In this document: in pieces, positions 51,477 through 63,540 of the stretch
Layout of the letters: the number at the start of each line of letters is the position of its first letter
How positions within the stretch are numbered: position 1 is the stretch's first letter
Assembly: GCF_003286085.1 (NCBI RefSeq)
Contig: NW_020825327.1
Location: 1,426,001-1,490,000, forward strand
DNA length: 64,000 nt
Source of the DNA: Drosophila persimilis
Lineage: Eukaryota > Arthropoda > Insecta > Diptera > Drosophilidae
Direction: 5' to 3'
Position numbers and translations under genes: made by a program
Notes under the pieces: model-generated
Database searches by the model: none
What the model was told of the DNA's origin: nothing
Seen by the model: the letters and a program-made list of their open reading frames with translations, nothing else

Positions 51477-52905
51477 ATGTATGCGAATATACTTATACTG
51501 ACTTTTGTTATATTGACGACTTCGGAAGTAATTGACTATACGCATACTGACTATCTATTGCTCAAAGACGACAGAGACGTTTACACTTATGAAACATACG
51601 CTGAACTTTTCCATATTACTAATTTGAGTTTTTATAGAGAGATAATTGATAAAGAATCCAAATATGTCAACAAATCAATTAATTCAGACGATGAGTGGGA
51701 AATATCAATGGACTTAAGTCTATTAAAATTAATGATTTCAGAATTAGTTCCAAAACCGAATGAAAGGGGAATTAATGATTTAGGTACCATTTGGAAATGG
51801 ATAGCAGGCAGCCCTGATCATGACGACTTTTTGAAAATACAAAATAAAGTAAATGAATTAACTGAAAATAATAATAAACAATTTGTAATAAATTCCAAAT
51901 TTTTCAAAGAAATTGAATTGCTATCAAATTCATTAAAAAATGTCATCTTCAATGAAGAAACGATACTGAGAAAGCATCGTTTAAAATTAATAACTTTTGA
52001 CCTACTAAATTTAGTTGATACCATAACCCTCTTAAAAGTAAACATTTTCAATACAAAAATTTTAAATAAAAACGAAATAGAGGACATTTATAAGCATGAA
52101 AAACATCCTGTTGAACTGTCTGATCTGCTGGACATTGCAACGGTTAAAATAATTCGAAATGCAGATTTAATAATCATTTACATAAAATATCCTCAAATTA
52201 AAGATATTTGCAAATTTTACCATGCAAGAGCCATCTCACAAAATGATGGAATGTTAGTTATAAGTGAAAAAGTTTGTGAATGTAAGGAGAAATACTATTT
52301 AATGAATAATTTTAAAAGTGAAACTTTTAACAATTACGCACAAATAAATTTAAAGAAGACCTGTTTCACCAATTTACTTAATGGCTTTAAAGCCAACTGC
52401 ACTAAAAAAAGGGAAAAAAAACAAAGAAATAGACATCATTCAGGATGGTGCCATATTTGTTTCAGGCAAAAATATCGTAGACAATACTACTTTGTTAGGA
52501 TCGTATCTCCTTATATTCAACAACACAATTGTAATAAATAATATAACCCACATAAATGATAAGGGTAAAATTCTAAGATATATATCGCATCATAGATATA
52601 GCGATTTTGAATTAGTTGATTATATACAATCGAATGATAAGCAATTTTCTTTTGATAATGTTAATATTTTAAATCCCCTTATAACATAATACGGCCTTAC
52701 CATTAACAACATTATTTTTAATCATTTTGATATTGATAATGTTATTTTACTTCGGCTATAAATTAACCAAATTTGTACTTATTAAATCAATAAGGATACC
52801 GTCAGAAGAAATAGTGGAAAGCAACATTCAAATACTGTCAGAAGAAATTAGAGCTCTATCAGAACTTCAAAATGTATCGGGACGAAGCATTTAAGAATGG
52901 GGGGA
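51477..52905 (+). pseudogene. M1 env (errantiviral envelope), doubly frameshifted
   Basis: ATG 51477 with a hydrophobic signal-like N-terminus (MYANILILTFVILTT). The conserved NERGINDLGTIWKWIAG block near residue 95 marks the surface/transmembrane boundary region. The frame leaves the coding path near an A-rich run at 52405-52421 and stops at 52541. The following part is in another frame (52381-52689). That part ends early because 5 bp are missing at about 52686 compared with 59025-59029 in M2. The transmembrane segment and cytoplasmic tail therefore lie out of frame here. It cannot make a complete envelope protein. Confidence 0.83.
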
Positions 52906-53435
52906 GTTAACGTACCCAATTGTATTGAGCTCTTATACGAGTTGTAAACAATCTTTGGCTTTCCAAAACGAAAACAATTTCAATCTTGGGCCTCCGCCTA
53001 ATTGATTTCTAAGATATACAATCTCAAGGGCTCCCGCCGCAATCCCAATCCTTGACACTCGCCTAAATGGAAAACCAATGTTTGCCCACAGCCGGCTTCT
53101 CATAAACAATCTCACTCCCGGCTTTCTGCAGATCCTGCACTTTAGGCCTTTTACAGTTCTCTCTTTGGATGACGAAATCCAATACTCGGGATGGCGAAAT
53201 CAATTGAAATGTTTATAGAAAAACTATTCCCGAAAGGGATCAACGAAAAAAGATCAGAAAGTTCAAGTCAGTCTTGATCCAGCAGCGACACCGCAAAGTC
53301 TAGCTAAAAATTAAGATCGCGCAATCCCTTTGCCCGGAATTCCTTTGTGACCCTCTACTTAAATCTATATCAGTAAAGTTCGAAGTAAAATAAAAACTTT
53401 TTAAAAACACAATCCGCTACCGCAGTTATTTAATT
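52905..53435 (+). repeat. 3' LTR of M1
   Basis: 531 bp, preceded by purine tract GAATGGGGGG and followed by TACA. A private C near 53051 separates it from both other LTR copies. Confidence 0.92.
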
Positions 53436-53772
53436 TACACGAATACTTTTGTAGTAATTTAAAAAAAATGTTCTTTTTTGCTATTACAATTGTTGTGCCA
53501 ACAACTAATTTTTCTTAAATTTCCTCTTTTGGCCACTGTTCCTTGGATTTAGCTTATCTGCACTAATGCCCCTTGATGCTACATCTGCTGGATTGTCTTC
53601 AGTTTTAACATGTCCCCTTTTAATGTCTTTAATGTTTCTTACTTCGTCAGTTCGACGCCTGATGAACTTGTCTTTATTGTCTCCATTCTTTATCCAGGCT
53701 AGAGTAATCGTAGAATCACTCCATGCAGAACACTCTACATTATACACTACAGCAGCATTAGCCGGGGGTAAT
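53436..53772 (-). pseudogene. BEL relic N, RNase H part (copy 1)
   Basis: Minus strand: CSAWSDSTITLAWIKNGDN, RRRTDEVRNI and HVKTEDNPADVASRG, the RNase H end of BEL pol. In the ancestral relic it was contiguous with 45338-45663; M1 sits between. Confidence 0.78.
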
Positions 53773-53985
53773 GTAAGAGGGATGTAAGAGCACGATATAT
53801 ATAGATTTATCGAGCAGAGCCATAGTTGATCTACTATTATTTCAATATTGTTGTGCGCTTCCAAAGAAAAGAATTGACAAGTTATGTCAGAGTGGACAGC
53901 AATCAGGACACCGCCACCAGGTGATGGACGATCCGATCTATATATCAAATCTTTACCGTACTGGGAGAAACTATTTTTTTCCTAC
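53505..53985 (-). pseudogene. LINE endonuclease scrap fused to BEL RNase H (copy 1)
   Basis: A 147-codon minus frame (53948-53505) joins two unrelated parts. The N-terminal 70 residues, with DRPSPGGGVLIAV and SCSYIPLTLPPA, resemble a CR1/jockey endonuclease but are not from the E family. From about 53772 the frame reads BEL RNase H. The join is in frame with no stop. No start signal or promoter is evident, so it is most likely accidental. Confidence 0.7.
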
Positions 53986-54328
53986 GGAAGGTGTAGCGGA
54001 CGGAGGTGGAGTTGGAAGAATTCAAACACGAAGCTCAGGGCTTGTAGCGCCATTTGGCTTATAATTTGTATTATTTGGACGTTGACATGCAATGACTGCA
54101 TCTTTCAAGAGGCGATGCAGTTACTGCACCGTGTGACACCAGCAGAAGGCTGTTACGCGCGGATCCCAGGCAAAACGCAGACCTCCTCCCGCCCAACCGA
54201 CCGAGGGGCGCTGCCGCATGACGCGCGGTGCGTAGCCGAACCAAACGCGAGCATGCAAGAAAGATAGCTATTAGACTAACATTCGAGGAAAATTAGTACT
54301 AACCTTACTACGAAACTAAGCATGCAAT
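53986..54328. other. Unassigned segment (copy 1)
   Basis: About 340 bp with no recognised coding sequence, part of it GC-rich. AGCTATTAGACTAACAT at 54266-54282 is identical to 17985-18001 in the C LTR, so a decayed BEL LTR is possible. It is repeated at 60324-60666. Confidence 0.5.
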
Positions 54329-55204
54329 CAATATACAAATACCACTACAGCTGCTAATTAATAGAAAGGTGTGTAAGGATTAATAATTTAATAAGAGGAA
54401 GAGAATTAGTGGTGGATATAATATGGTAGAGGGAATTATAATCCAAGCATAAGACCCTAAACGGTTCATGCAAGGAATAATTCGATCTACAAAGTGGAAG
54501 GAACAACGGTATAAAATTTCTAGTCAGTCTAATAGGAATCGTGAAGTTTATGCGGCTCAACAGATCAGGGCTGTCTATGTCACCCCTGATCAAGTTGTGC
54601 ATAAATATCACACCAAGCATTTTTCTACGGTTAACTAAGGATGGGAGGTTTACTAATAGTAGTCTACTAGAGTAAGATGGGAGTCTTACACCCGCATCCC
54701 AGTTAAGGCCCCGCAGAGCAAAGAGTAAAAAGTTTTTGTGTACTGATTCTATACGGTCCTGGTGTACTTTGTACTGAGGGCACCATACACAGGAGCCGTA
54801 TTCTAAGATCGGACGAACAAGCGAGGTATAGAGAGTCTTTGTTTTATAGGGATCGTCAAATTCCTTTGACCACCTCTTTAAAAACCCAAGCACGCCCATG
54901 GCCTTATTTACCATGGTAGAAATGTGTTCGGAAAACTTTAACTTGGGGTCTAACATAACACCCAGATCATCCACCAGGGTAATTCTCTCAAGAGAACCAC
55001 CAAATAGGGTGTAGGGAGCCAACAAAGGGCTAGAACGATGAAATGTCATAACTTTGCATTTCGAGGCATTAATGTGTAACAAGTTTGCACAACACCATGA
55101 CTGAAAGCTATTGAGATCGGATTGCAAGCGAGAATGAAATGTCCTTGTACTGGACACAGAGTTTAACATCATCCGCATACATAAGTACTCCAGAGTATGT
55201 TAAT
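54329..55204 (-). pseudogene. CR1/jockey-type LINE E5, RT box to 3' end (copy 1)
   Basis: A 274-codon minus frame (55178-54354) begins at the RT catalytic region in a shifted frame and contains INASKCKVMTFHRSS, GVMLDPKLKFSEHI, FLKRWSKEFDDPY, SLVRPILEYGSCVW and LPLCRSNYSLHEPFRVL, then the stop and 3' UTR. It ends at 55204, where the second copy of the duplicated unit starts. The homologue in E4 is broken by a 2-bp deletion near 61090, while this copy is open. Confidence 0.82.
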
Positions 55205-55301
55205 GGTATCTATCATCGAAGAAGACCATGCCAATATAAATTTACAGTTACCGTTCAGAACGGATATAAAAGGAGAGATTAACACTGAACATGATAGACC
55301 G

Positions 55302-57720
55302 GTATATGGCAAGCAGTATAATCAGACCTAGTAAAAGCCCATATAATTCACCGGTAATAGTAGTACCAAAGAAGGGAGTAAATGAGGACGGAACTCCTAA
55401 GCATAGATTAGTAATAGACTTTAAGAAACTTAATGAAAACACCATACCGGATAGATACCCTATGCAAGATCCTTCAGTAATCCTTGCCCATTTAGGAAAG
55501 GCAAAGTATTTCTCGGCCATTGATTTAGAGTCAGGTTTCTATCAGATTTTAATGAGGGAATCAGATATTGAAAAAACATCTTTTTCCATAAATAACGGCA
55601 AATATGAATTTCTAAGAATGCCTATGGGATTGACGAACGCTCCCAGAATTTTCCAAAGGGCAATGGACGATATACTTAGAGAACAAGTTGGGAAAACTTG
55701 TCACGTCTATATGGACGATATAATAATATTTTCAAAAACTATAAAACAACATTATAAAGATCTAATTCATATAATACAGATATTGCAAAACGCTAACATG
55801 AAAATTTCCCTAGAAAAGTCTAAATTCTTTCAATTGGAAACCAAATTTCTGGGATACATTGTTCCCCAAAATATCATTAAAACAGATCCAGAAAAAATCT
55901 CCACAATACAAAACTATCCAATTCCTAAAAATATCAGAGAGCTACGTAGCTTCTTAGGACTAACAGGGTATTACAGAAAATTGGTCCGAAATTATGCCAC
56001 AATTGCCAAACCATTAACAAAATATCTGAGTGGAGTAAATGGGAAAGTTTCACGAAGGGCATCCAAGAAAACATTAATACAGCTGGATGAACCAGCAATT
56101 GGAGCATTTAATAATTTAAAGGACAGTTTAATAGCACATATTGAATTAGTACAACCAGATTACAATAAAAAATTCACATTAACCACAGATGCATCGGACA
56201 TAGCAATAGGTGCAGTTTTGTCGCAAGATGGGAATCCCATAACATTTATTTCTAAAACTTTAAGTAAAACCGAGCAATTATATGCTACTAATAAAAAATA
56301 ATTATTAGCTATTGTATGGGCATTAAAAAATTTGCGAAATTATTTATACGGAGTGAGTGGGATTGAAATACATACAGATTACCAACCTTTGTCCTTTGCA
56401 ATGTCGCAAAATAATCCAAATGTTGAAATGAAACGTTGGTATTACTTCATAGAAAGTTTCACACCAAAAATCATTTATAAGCCAGGCTCAACTAACGTAG
56501 TAGCGGACGCTTTATCTCGGATTAAAATAAATCATATGACAGATAGTGATGTCGACCAGACAGAATCAGAATCAGACATAAATACTCAGCATTCAGCAGA
56601 GAGTAGTTTTGAAAACGTCATTCAAGAGACTAGCAAGCCTCTAAACCAATTTAAACAGCAGCTACTATTAGCGCAAGGGAGATTCACAGTTCATGAGTTA
56701 GTAAGAGTTTATGAAAATACCCGACATATTATTGAATTTGATACGGTTGACAATCTGCTAATCATTTTAAAAGAATTTATTCAGCCTCACTTAACCACAG
56801 GAATACACTGCACTTTAGAAGATTTATACCGTATCCAAAATAAGCTAAAGGAAAACTTCATAAATAAATTTCTCTTCACGAGAAAGTTCCTCCAAGATGT
56901 AGTAAATTCAGAAGATAAAGCTATAATTATAGAAGAAACACATTGCAGAGCCCATAGAGCAGTAGACGAAAATTACAAACAAATAACTAAGCTGTATTAT
57001 TGGCCAAACCTGCACAAAAAATTAAAAGAATATATAAAAAATTGTGAGATCTGTAACAAAAACAAATATCACAGACACCCTGTAAAAATTCCAATTGGGG
57101 AAGCTCCCATTCCAGCAAAAGAAGGAGATCAATTACACTTAGACATATACTATGCCCAAAACCTAACATTCATAACTTGTATAGATTCTTATTCCAAATA
57201 CTTGGTGGTCAAGGAAATTCAAAGTAAATTAAACATTGAAAATAAGGTAATGGAAATTTTGCAACACTTTCCGTTAGCAACATCATTAATGACTGACAAC
57301 GAACCAAGCTTTACTTCAGCACAATTTAGATCATTCATACAAAGAAGTAACTTAACTATTTATTATGCTGATCCCAGACACAGCACCTCAAATGGTCAGG
57401 TAGAAAGGGTACATTCCACACTAACAGAAATAGCGCGGTGCATCAAGGATGAACTAAATCTAACAGATTATTCAGAAATAATAATAAGGGCGGCACTGAA
57501 ATATAACCTGACGATACATTCAACGACCAATCAAATGCCATATGACATATTGTATAACAAAATAGAACACAAACATAATCCAATATTACTTAAGGAAGCT
57601 CAGACCAAAATGCTTAAGCTACATAACAAAGATAGAAGAGAAAAAGATTATAAAATAGGAGAAGTAGTTTATGAAAAGAAATTCGGGGAAAGAAATAAAC
57701 TTCAAAAAGCAGGTAGTTAA
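55302..57720 (+). pseudogene. M2 pol: reverse transcriptase, RNase H, integrase
   Basis: Same domains and the same lesions as M1 pol: RT starting at SIIRPSKSPYNSP, YMDD at about 55709-55720, TAA at 56299-56301 in RNase H, integrase open to 57720. One visible protein difference lies in the integrase finger, HRAVDEN here against HRGLDEN in M1 (about 56957-56971). Confidence 0.87.
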
Positions 57721-57809
57721 GGAAAATCGACCGAATAAAATTATAATCAACAATAGAAACAGAATTATACATAAAGATAACATCAAATATTAAATATTTT
57801 TTCCAGAAA

Positions 57810-59232
57810 ATGTATGCGAATATACTTATACTGACTTTTGTTATATTGACGACTTCGGAAGTAATTGACTATACGCATACTGACTATCTATTGCTCAAAG
57901 ACGACAGAGACGTTTACACTTATGAAACATACGCTGAACTTTTCCATATTACTAATTTGAGTTTTTATAGAGAGATAATTGATAAAGAATCCAAATATGT
58001 CAACAAATCAATTAATTCAGACGATGAGTGGGAAATATCAATGGACTTAAGTCTATTAAAATTAATGATTTCAGAATTAGTTCCAAAACCGAATGAAAGG
58101 GGAATTAATGATTTAGGTACCATTTGGAAATGGATAGCAGGCAGCCCTGATCATGACGACTTTTTGAAAATACAAAATAAAGTAAATGAATTAACTGAAA
58201 ATAATAATAAACAATTTGTAATAAATTCCAAATTTTTCAAAGAAATTGAATTGCTATCAAATTCATTAAAAAATGTCATCTTCAATGAAGAAACGATACT
58301 GAGAAAGCATCGTTTAAAATTAATAACTTTTGACCTACTAAATTTAGTTGATACCATAACCCTCTTAAAAGTAAACATTTTCAATACAAAAATTTTAAAT
58401 AAAAACGAAATAGAGGACATTTATAAGCATGAAAAACATCCTGTTGAACTGTCTGATCTGCTGGACATTGCAACGGTTAAAATAATTCGAAATGCAGATT
58501 TAATAATCATTTACATAAAATATCCTCAAATTAAAGATATTTGCAAATTTTACCATGCAAGAGCCATCTCACAAAATGATGGAATGTTAGTTATAAGTGA
58601 AAAAGTTTGTGAATGTAAGGAGAAATACTATTTAATGAATAATTTTAAAAGTGAAACTTTTAACAATTACGCACAAATAAATTTAAAGAAGACCTGTTTC
58701 ACCAATTTACTTAATGGCTTTAAAGCCAACTGCACTAAAAAAAGGGAAAAAAAACAAAGAAATAGACATCATTCAGGATGGTGCCATATTTGTTTCAGGC
58801 AAAAATATCGTAGACAATACTACTTTGTTAGGATCGTATCTCCTTATATTCAACAACACAATTGTAATAAATAATATAACCCACATAAATGATAAGGGTA
58901 AAATTCTAAGATATATATCGCATCATAGATATAGCGATTTTGAATTAGTTGATTATATACAATCGAATGATAAGCAATTTTCTTTTGATAATGTTAATAT
59001 TTTAAATCCCCTTATAACATTAGGTAATACGGCCTTACCATTAACAACATTATTTTTAATCATTTTTATATTGATAATGTTATTTTACTTCGGCTATAAA
59101 TTAACCAAATTTGTACTTATTAAATCAATAAGGATACCGTCAGAAGAAATAGTGGAAAGCAACATTCAAATACTGTCAGAAGAAATTAGAGCTCTATTAG
59201 AACTTCAAAATGTATCGGGACGAAGCATTTAA
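57810..59232 (+). pseudogene. M2 env, one frameshift
   Basis: The first frame is 57810-58874 with the signal-like N-terminus; the second, from about 58714 to 59232, is 172 codons. Because M2 has the 5 bp missing from M1, this frame stays open through a hydrophobic membrane segment (TTLFLIIFILIMLFYFGY) and a short tail rich in glutamate. The upstream frameshift at the A-rich run is shared with M1, so the two halves remain in different frames. Confidence 0.83.
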
Positions 59233-59242
59233 GAATGGGGGG

Positions 59243-59773
59243 AGTTAACGTACCCAATTGTATTGAGCTCTTATACGAGTTGTAAACAATCTTTGGCTTT
59301 CCAAAACGAAAACAATTTCAATCTTGGGCCTCCGCCTAATTGATTTCTAAGATATACAATCTCAAGGGCTCCCGCCGCAATCCCAATCTTTGACACTCGC
59401 CTAAATGGAAAACCAATGTTTGCCCACAGCCGGCTTCTCATAAACAATCTCACTCCCGGCTTTCTGCAGATCCTGCACTTTAGGCCTTTTACAGTTCTCT
59501 CTTTGGATGACGAAATCCAATACTCGGGATGGCGAAATCAATTGAAATGTTTATAGAAAAACTATTCCCGAAAGGGATCAACGAAAAAAGATCAGAAAGT
59601 TCAAGTCAGTCTTGATCCAGCAGCGACACCGCAAAGTCTAGCTAAAAATTAAGATCGCGCAATCCCTTTGCCCGGAATTCCTTTGTGACCCTCTACTTAA
59701 ATCTATATCAGTAAAGTTCGAAGTAAAATAAAAACTTTTTAAAAACACAATCCGCTACCGCAGTTATTTAATT
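59243..59773 (+). repeat. LTR of M2
   Basis: 531 bp, a duplicate of 52905-53435 differing at one seen position, followed by TACA. Confidence 0.92.
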
Positions 59774-60323
59774 TACACGAATACTTTTGTAGTAATTTAA
59801 AAAAAATGTTCTTTTTTGCTATTACAATTGTTGTGCCAACAACTAATTTTTCTTAAATTTCCTCTTTTGGCCACTGTTCCTTGGATTTAGCTTATCTGCA
59901 CTAATGCCCCTTGATGCTACATCTGCTGGATTGTCTTCAGTTTTAACATGTCCCCTTTTAATGTCTTTAATGTTTCTTACTTCGTCAGTTCGACGCCTGA
60001 TGAACTTGTCTTTATTGTCTCCATTCTTTATCCAGGCTAGAGTAATCGTAGAATCACTCCATGCAGAACACTCTACATTATACACTACAGCAGCATTAGC
60101 CGGGGGTAATGTAAGAGGGATGTAAGAGCACGATATATATAGATTTATCGAGCAGAGCCATAGTTGATCTACTATTATTTCAATATTGTTGTGCGCTTCC
60201 AAAGAAAAGAATTGACAAGTTATGTCAGAGTGGACAGCAATCAGGACACCGCCACCAGGTGATGGACGATCCGATCTATATATCAAATCTTTACCGTACT
60301 GGGAGAAACTATTTTTTTCCTAC
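59774..60323 (-). pseudogene. BEL relic N RNase H and LINE scrap (copy 2)
   Basis: Duplicate of 53436-53985, including the same 147-codon chimeric frame (60286-59843). No difference from copy 1 was seen in its translation. Confidence 0.75.
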
Positions 60324-60666
60324 GGAAGGTGTAGCGGACGGAGGTGGAGTTGGAAGAATTCAAACACGAAGCTCAGGGCTTGTAGCGCCATTTGGCTTAT
60401 AATTTGTATTATTTGGACGTTGACATGCAATGACTGCATCTTTCAAGAGGCGATGCAGTTACTGCACCGTGTGACACCAGCAGAAGGCTGTTACGCGCGG
60501 ATCCCAGGCAAAACGCAGACCTCCTCCCGCCCAACCGACCGAGGGGCGCTGCCGCATGACGCGCGGTGCGTAGCCGAACCAAACGCGAGCATGCAAGAAA
60601 GATAGCTATTAGACTAACATTCGAGGAAAATTAGTACTAACCTTACTACGAAACTAAGCATGCAAT
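60324..60666. other. Unassigned segment (copy 2)
   Basis: Duplicate of 53986-54328; no gene seen. Confidence 0.5.
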
Positions 60667-63540
60667 CAATATACAAATACCACTACAGCTGCTAATTAAT
60701 AGAAAGGTGTGTAAGGATTAATAATTTAATAAGAGGAAGAGAATTAGTGGTGGATATAATATGGTAGAGGGAATTATAATCCAAGCATAAGACCCTAAAC
60801 GGTTCATGCAAGGAATAATTCGATCTACAAAGTGGAAGGAACAACGGTATAAAATTTCTAGTCAGTCTAATAGGAATCGTGAAGTTTATGCGGCTCAACA
60901 GATCAGGGCTGTCTATGTCACCCCTGATCAAGTTGTGCATAAATATCACACCAAGCATTTTTCTACGGTTAACTAAGGATGGGAGGTTTACTAATAGTAG
61001 TCTACTAGAGTAAGATGGGAGTCTTACACCCGCATCCCAGTTAAGGCCCCGCAGAGCAAAGAGTAAAAAGTTTTTGTGTACTGATTCTGGTGTCCTGGTG
61101 TACTTTGTACTGAGGGCACCATACACAGGAGCCGTATTCTAAGATCGGACGAACAAGCGAGGTATAGAGAGTCTTTGTTTTATAGGGATCGTCAAATTCC
61201 TTTGACCACCTCTTTAAAAACCCAAGCACGCCCATGGCCTTATTTACCATGGTAGAAATGTGTTCGGAAAACTTTAACTTGGGGTCTAACATAACACCCA
61301 GATCATCCACCAGGGTAATTCTCTCAAGAGAACCACCAAATAGGGTGTAGGGAGCCAACAAAGGGCTAGAACGATGAAATGTCATAACTTTGCATTTCGA
61401 GGCATTAATGTGTAACAAGTTTGCACAACACCATGACTGAAAGCTATTGAGATCGGATTGCAAGCGAGAATGAAATGTCCTTGTACTGGACACAGAGTTT
61501 AACATCATCCGCATACATAAGTACTCCAGAGTATGTTAATACTGAAGTCAAGTCATTAGTAAAGAGTGTGAAGAGTAAGGGGCCTAGATGGCTGCCCTGT
61601 GGTACTCCCGAAGAAACCTTTACTGGTAAACAGAGGGAGTTTTTGAAGAGGACTCTTTGAGACCTAGAACAAAGATAGCTAGAAATCCATCTCAGGAAGT
61701 TGGGCGGAAACCCTAAAAGGTCAAGTTTATGTGCTAAAAGGGAATGGTTTACAGAGTCGAATGCTTTACTAAAGTCGGTGTAAATAACATCCGTCTGTAA
61801 GTTACATTGAAAGCCTTTAATAATGAAAGAGGTAAACTCTAACAAGTTCGTGGTGGTTGATCGCCGCCTTATAAATCCATGCTGAGTTGGAGATATAAGT
61901 GACTTGCAGAGATGTTGCAAGTGCGGAGTTAAAACCTTCTCAAACAATTTGGGAATAGCGGATAACTTTGCTATACCTCTATAATTTGTTGCTTCAGACT
62001 TGCTACCTTTTTTATGGAGAGGAATAATAAACGACTACTTCCAGATCGGGGGGAAGCAAGAAGAATCAATGGACAGGGTGAATAGTTTAAGCAATGGTCA
62101 ACACAGAGCCTCGCCGCAGTACCTGAGTACACAACCTGGAACCCCGTCTGGACCCGGTGAAAACACCGGCTTAACTAGTCGAAGATCATGAAGTAGGGAA
62201 TATTCATTTAACAAGGGACTGAAATGCCGTTCGACCTCGGTAATCCGTATGGGTACGGTTGACCAGAGTAGCGTTCCTCTGAATAGGTTGTTTGGAAAAA
62301 CTGGGCAAAAAGATCGGCAATTGCCTGATCATTATTTGCCGACGTATTACAAAATGATAGCGAGGATGGGTGTGCGGACGTTCTACGCTTACTGTTTACG
62401 AAGCAGTAAAACTGTTTAGGGTCCTGAGAAAAACGTATCCTGCAACGAGATAGGTAGTTCTTATAGCATTGAGCATTAAGAACTGAAAAGTTTGACCGAG
62501 CTATTACATAACGAGAGTGAGAAGTAGGAGAGCCCACTTCTTGAAATTTTTTATAAAGTCTTGATTTTAAGTTTTTTAGACTGGATAACTCTTTGGTAAA
62601 CCAAGGGGGTTTTCCAGATCTAATCGGACAAGAAAGCGGGACACAAGAATCAAAAAATGTGCCAAGAGCACTGTAAAAAATGTTTGTGCCTTTTGTGACA
62701 TCAGTGCACAAGTACAAAGCGGACCAATCAAAATCCCTAATGAGTTTATTAAGCTTCGTAAACTCGGCTTTACGAAAGCAATAGACACGTTCAGGTGGCC
62801 TACTCGACCGATCCAATACAGTTGGTCCTATATCTAGCGACACTTCGAAAGTAGGATGGTAAGCGTCTTCAGGTATGGAGAGCGGAAGGGCTCGGGTTAA
62901 CAACACTAAGGTCGGATCCGATACAAAGCATAGATCAAGATCGACCCAAGGAATTTTTCACGTGGTTGACTTGAGACTGGGTCAAGCAGGTCAAGCAAGC
63001 CGTCAACAAAGTCATATCGTAACATGGGCACTAGGTTACTAGACTCGTTAACCGTAGACCAAACAGTTCCTGGCAAGTTGAAATCACCAAGAACTATCAT
63101 ATGATCTTTATCTGATAGCGAGGAAGAAACAGCAGTCAAAGGGGACAAATGCTGCTCATAAATAGAGATATCCGAAGAAGGTGGTATATACGAGCAAGTA
63201 AAGAATATAGCGAAAGCGGGAAGAATCAGTGTTACACACAGGAATTCCAGTTCCTGTTGAACTTGGAATGTGAAGTGTTCCGACGTGAAGTAAGAGTCCA
63301 CTGCAATCAGAACCCCTCCTGCACGTCGAGATGAACGATCCTTTCTAAAAGTTGTGTACTGACCTGCCAAAACCTCGGAACTAGGAATGTTCGGCTTTAA
63401 CCAGGTTTCAGTAAACAGAATAACGTGGGAAGCAAATGCAACAAAATTTGGCCAAAATTTGGCGGAGCAAATGGTGTCAATGGAGTTGGGGAGATGCTTA
63501 TCTTAAACGAGGCTATCTCCCTGGCATAAGAGAAGTTACA
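60667..63540 (-). mobile_element. CR1/jockey-type LINE E4, long copy
   Basis: Minus strand: an ORF1 scrap (63540-63460), endonuclease, linker, RT, C-terminal region and 3' UTR. It supplies the sequence context from which E5 was copied. The ORF1-endonuclease junction is shortened relative to E1 (about 63430-63475). Frames are interrupted repeatedly. Confidence 0.85.
60692..63370 (-). pseudogene. E4 ORF2: endonuclease, reverse transcriptase
   Basis: Minus 63370-62906: endonuclease with GGVLIAVDSYF and VLGDFNLPGTVW, then a small indel near 62940-62990. 62906-62208: linker to NGISVPC. RT N-terminus 62190-61950 has two stops (about 62099 and 62024). 61947-61444 holds PTQHGFIRRRSTTTNLLEF, YTDFSKAFDSV, SSGVPQGSHLGPLLF and LMYADDVKLCV. 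A one-base shift after the YADD box moves the rest to 61514-61041, and a 2-bp deletion near 61090 to 61126-60692. Confidence 0.84.

Larger units (their letters stand above)
45664..53435 (+). mobile_element. Gypsy-type errantivirus M1 (LTR, gag, pol, env)
   Basis: 7772 bp, LTRs 45664-46194 and 52905-53435 (AGTTAAC...TTTAATT), 4-bp duplication, tRNA-Lys primer site, gag, pol split over frames, and env after a splice acceptor. LTR1 and LTR2 differ at three positions that I saw. Lesions: a deletion at the RT start, a nonsense codon in RNase H, a frameshift in env and a 5-bp deletion near the env C-terminus. It is not functional as it stands. It lies in BEL relic N. Its 3' half is duplicated at 55202-59773. 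Confidence 0.92.
48869..55204. repeat. Tandem duplication, unit 1 (about 6.33 kb)
   Basis: Corresponds base for base (offset 6333 at the left, 6336 at the right) to 55202-61540. It spans M1 pol from near 48869, env, the LTR, BEL relic N, the LINE scrap and E5. Only about ten differences were seen over 6.3 kb. Confidence 0.93.
55202..59773 (+). mobile_element. Errantivirus copy M2, 5'-truncated by the duplication
   Basis: Contains pol from just before RT, env and one LTR (59243-59773). It has no 5' LTR, leader, gag or protease of its own. It was made by DNA duplication, not by transposition, as its left edge is the duplication junction. Confidence 0.92.
55202..61540. repeat. Tandem duplication, unit 2
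   Basis: Head-to-tail second copy. The junction at 55202-55204 carries AAT, shared by the left start (48869-48871) and the right end (61538-61540). Indels relative to unit 1 are +5 bp at 59025-59029 in env and -2 bp near 61090. Confidence 0.93.

Noticed and set aside
60222..60605. A 127-codon frame (and its copy at 53884-54267)
   Set aside because: It overlaps the minus-strand LINE scrap and unassigned sequence, has no recognisable domain and no start context.
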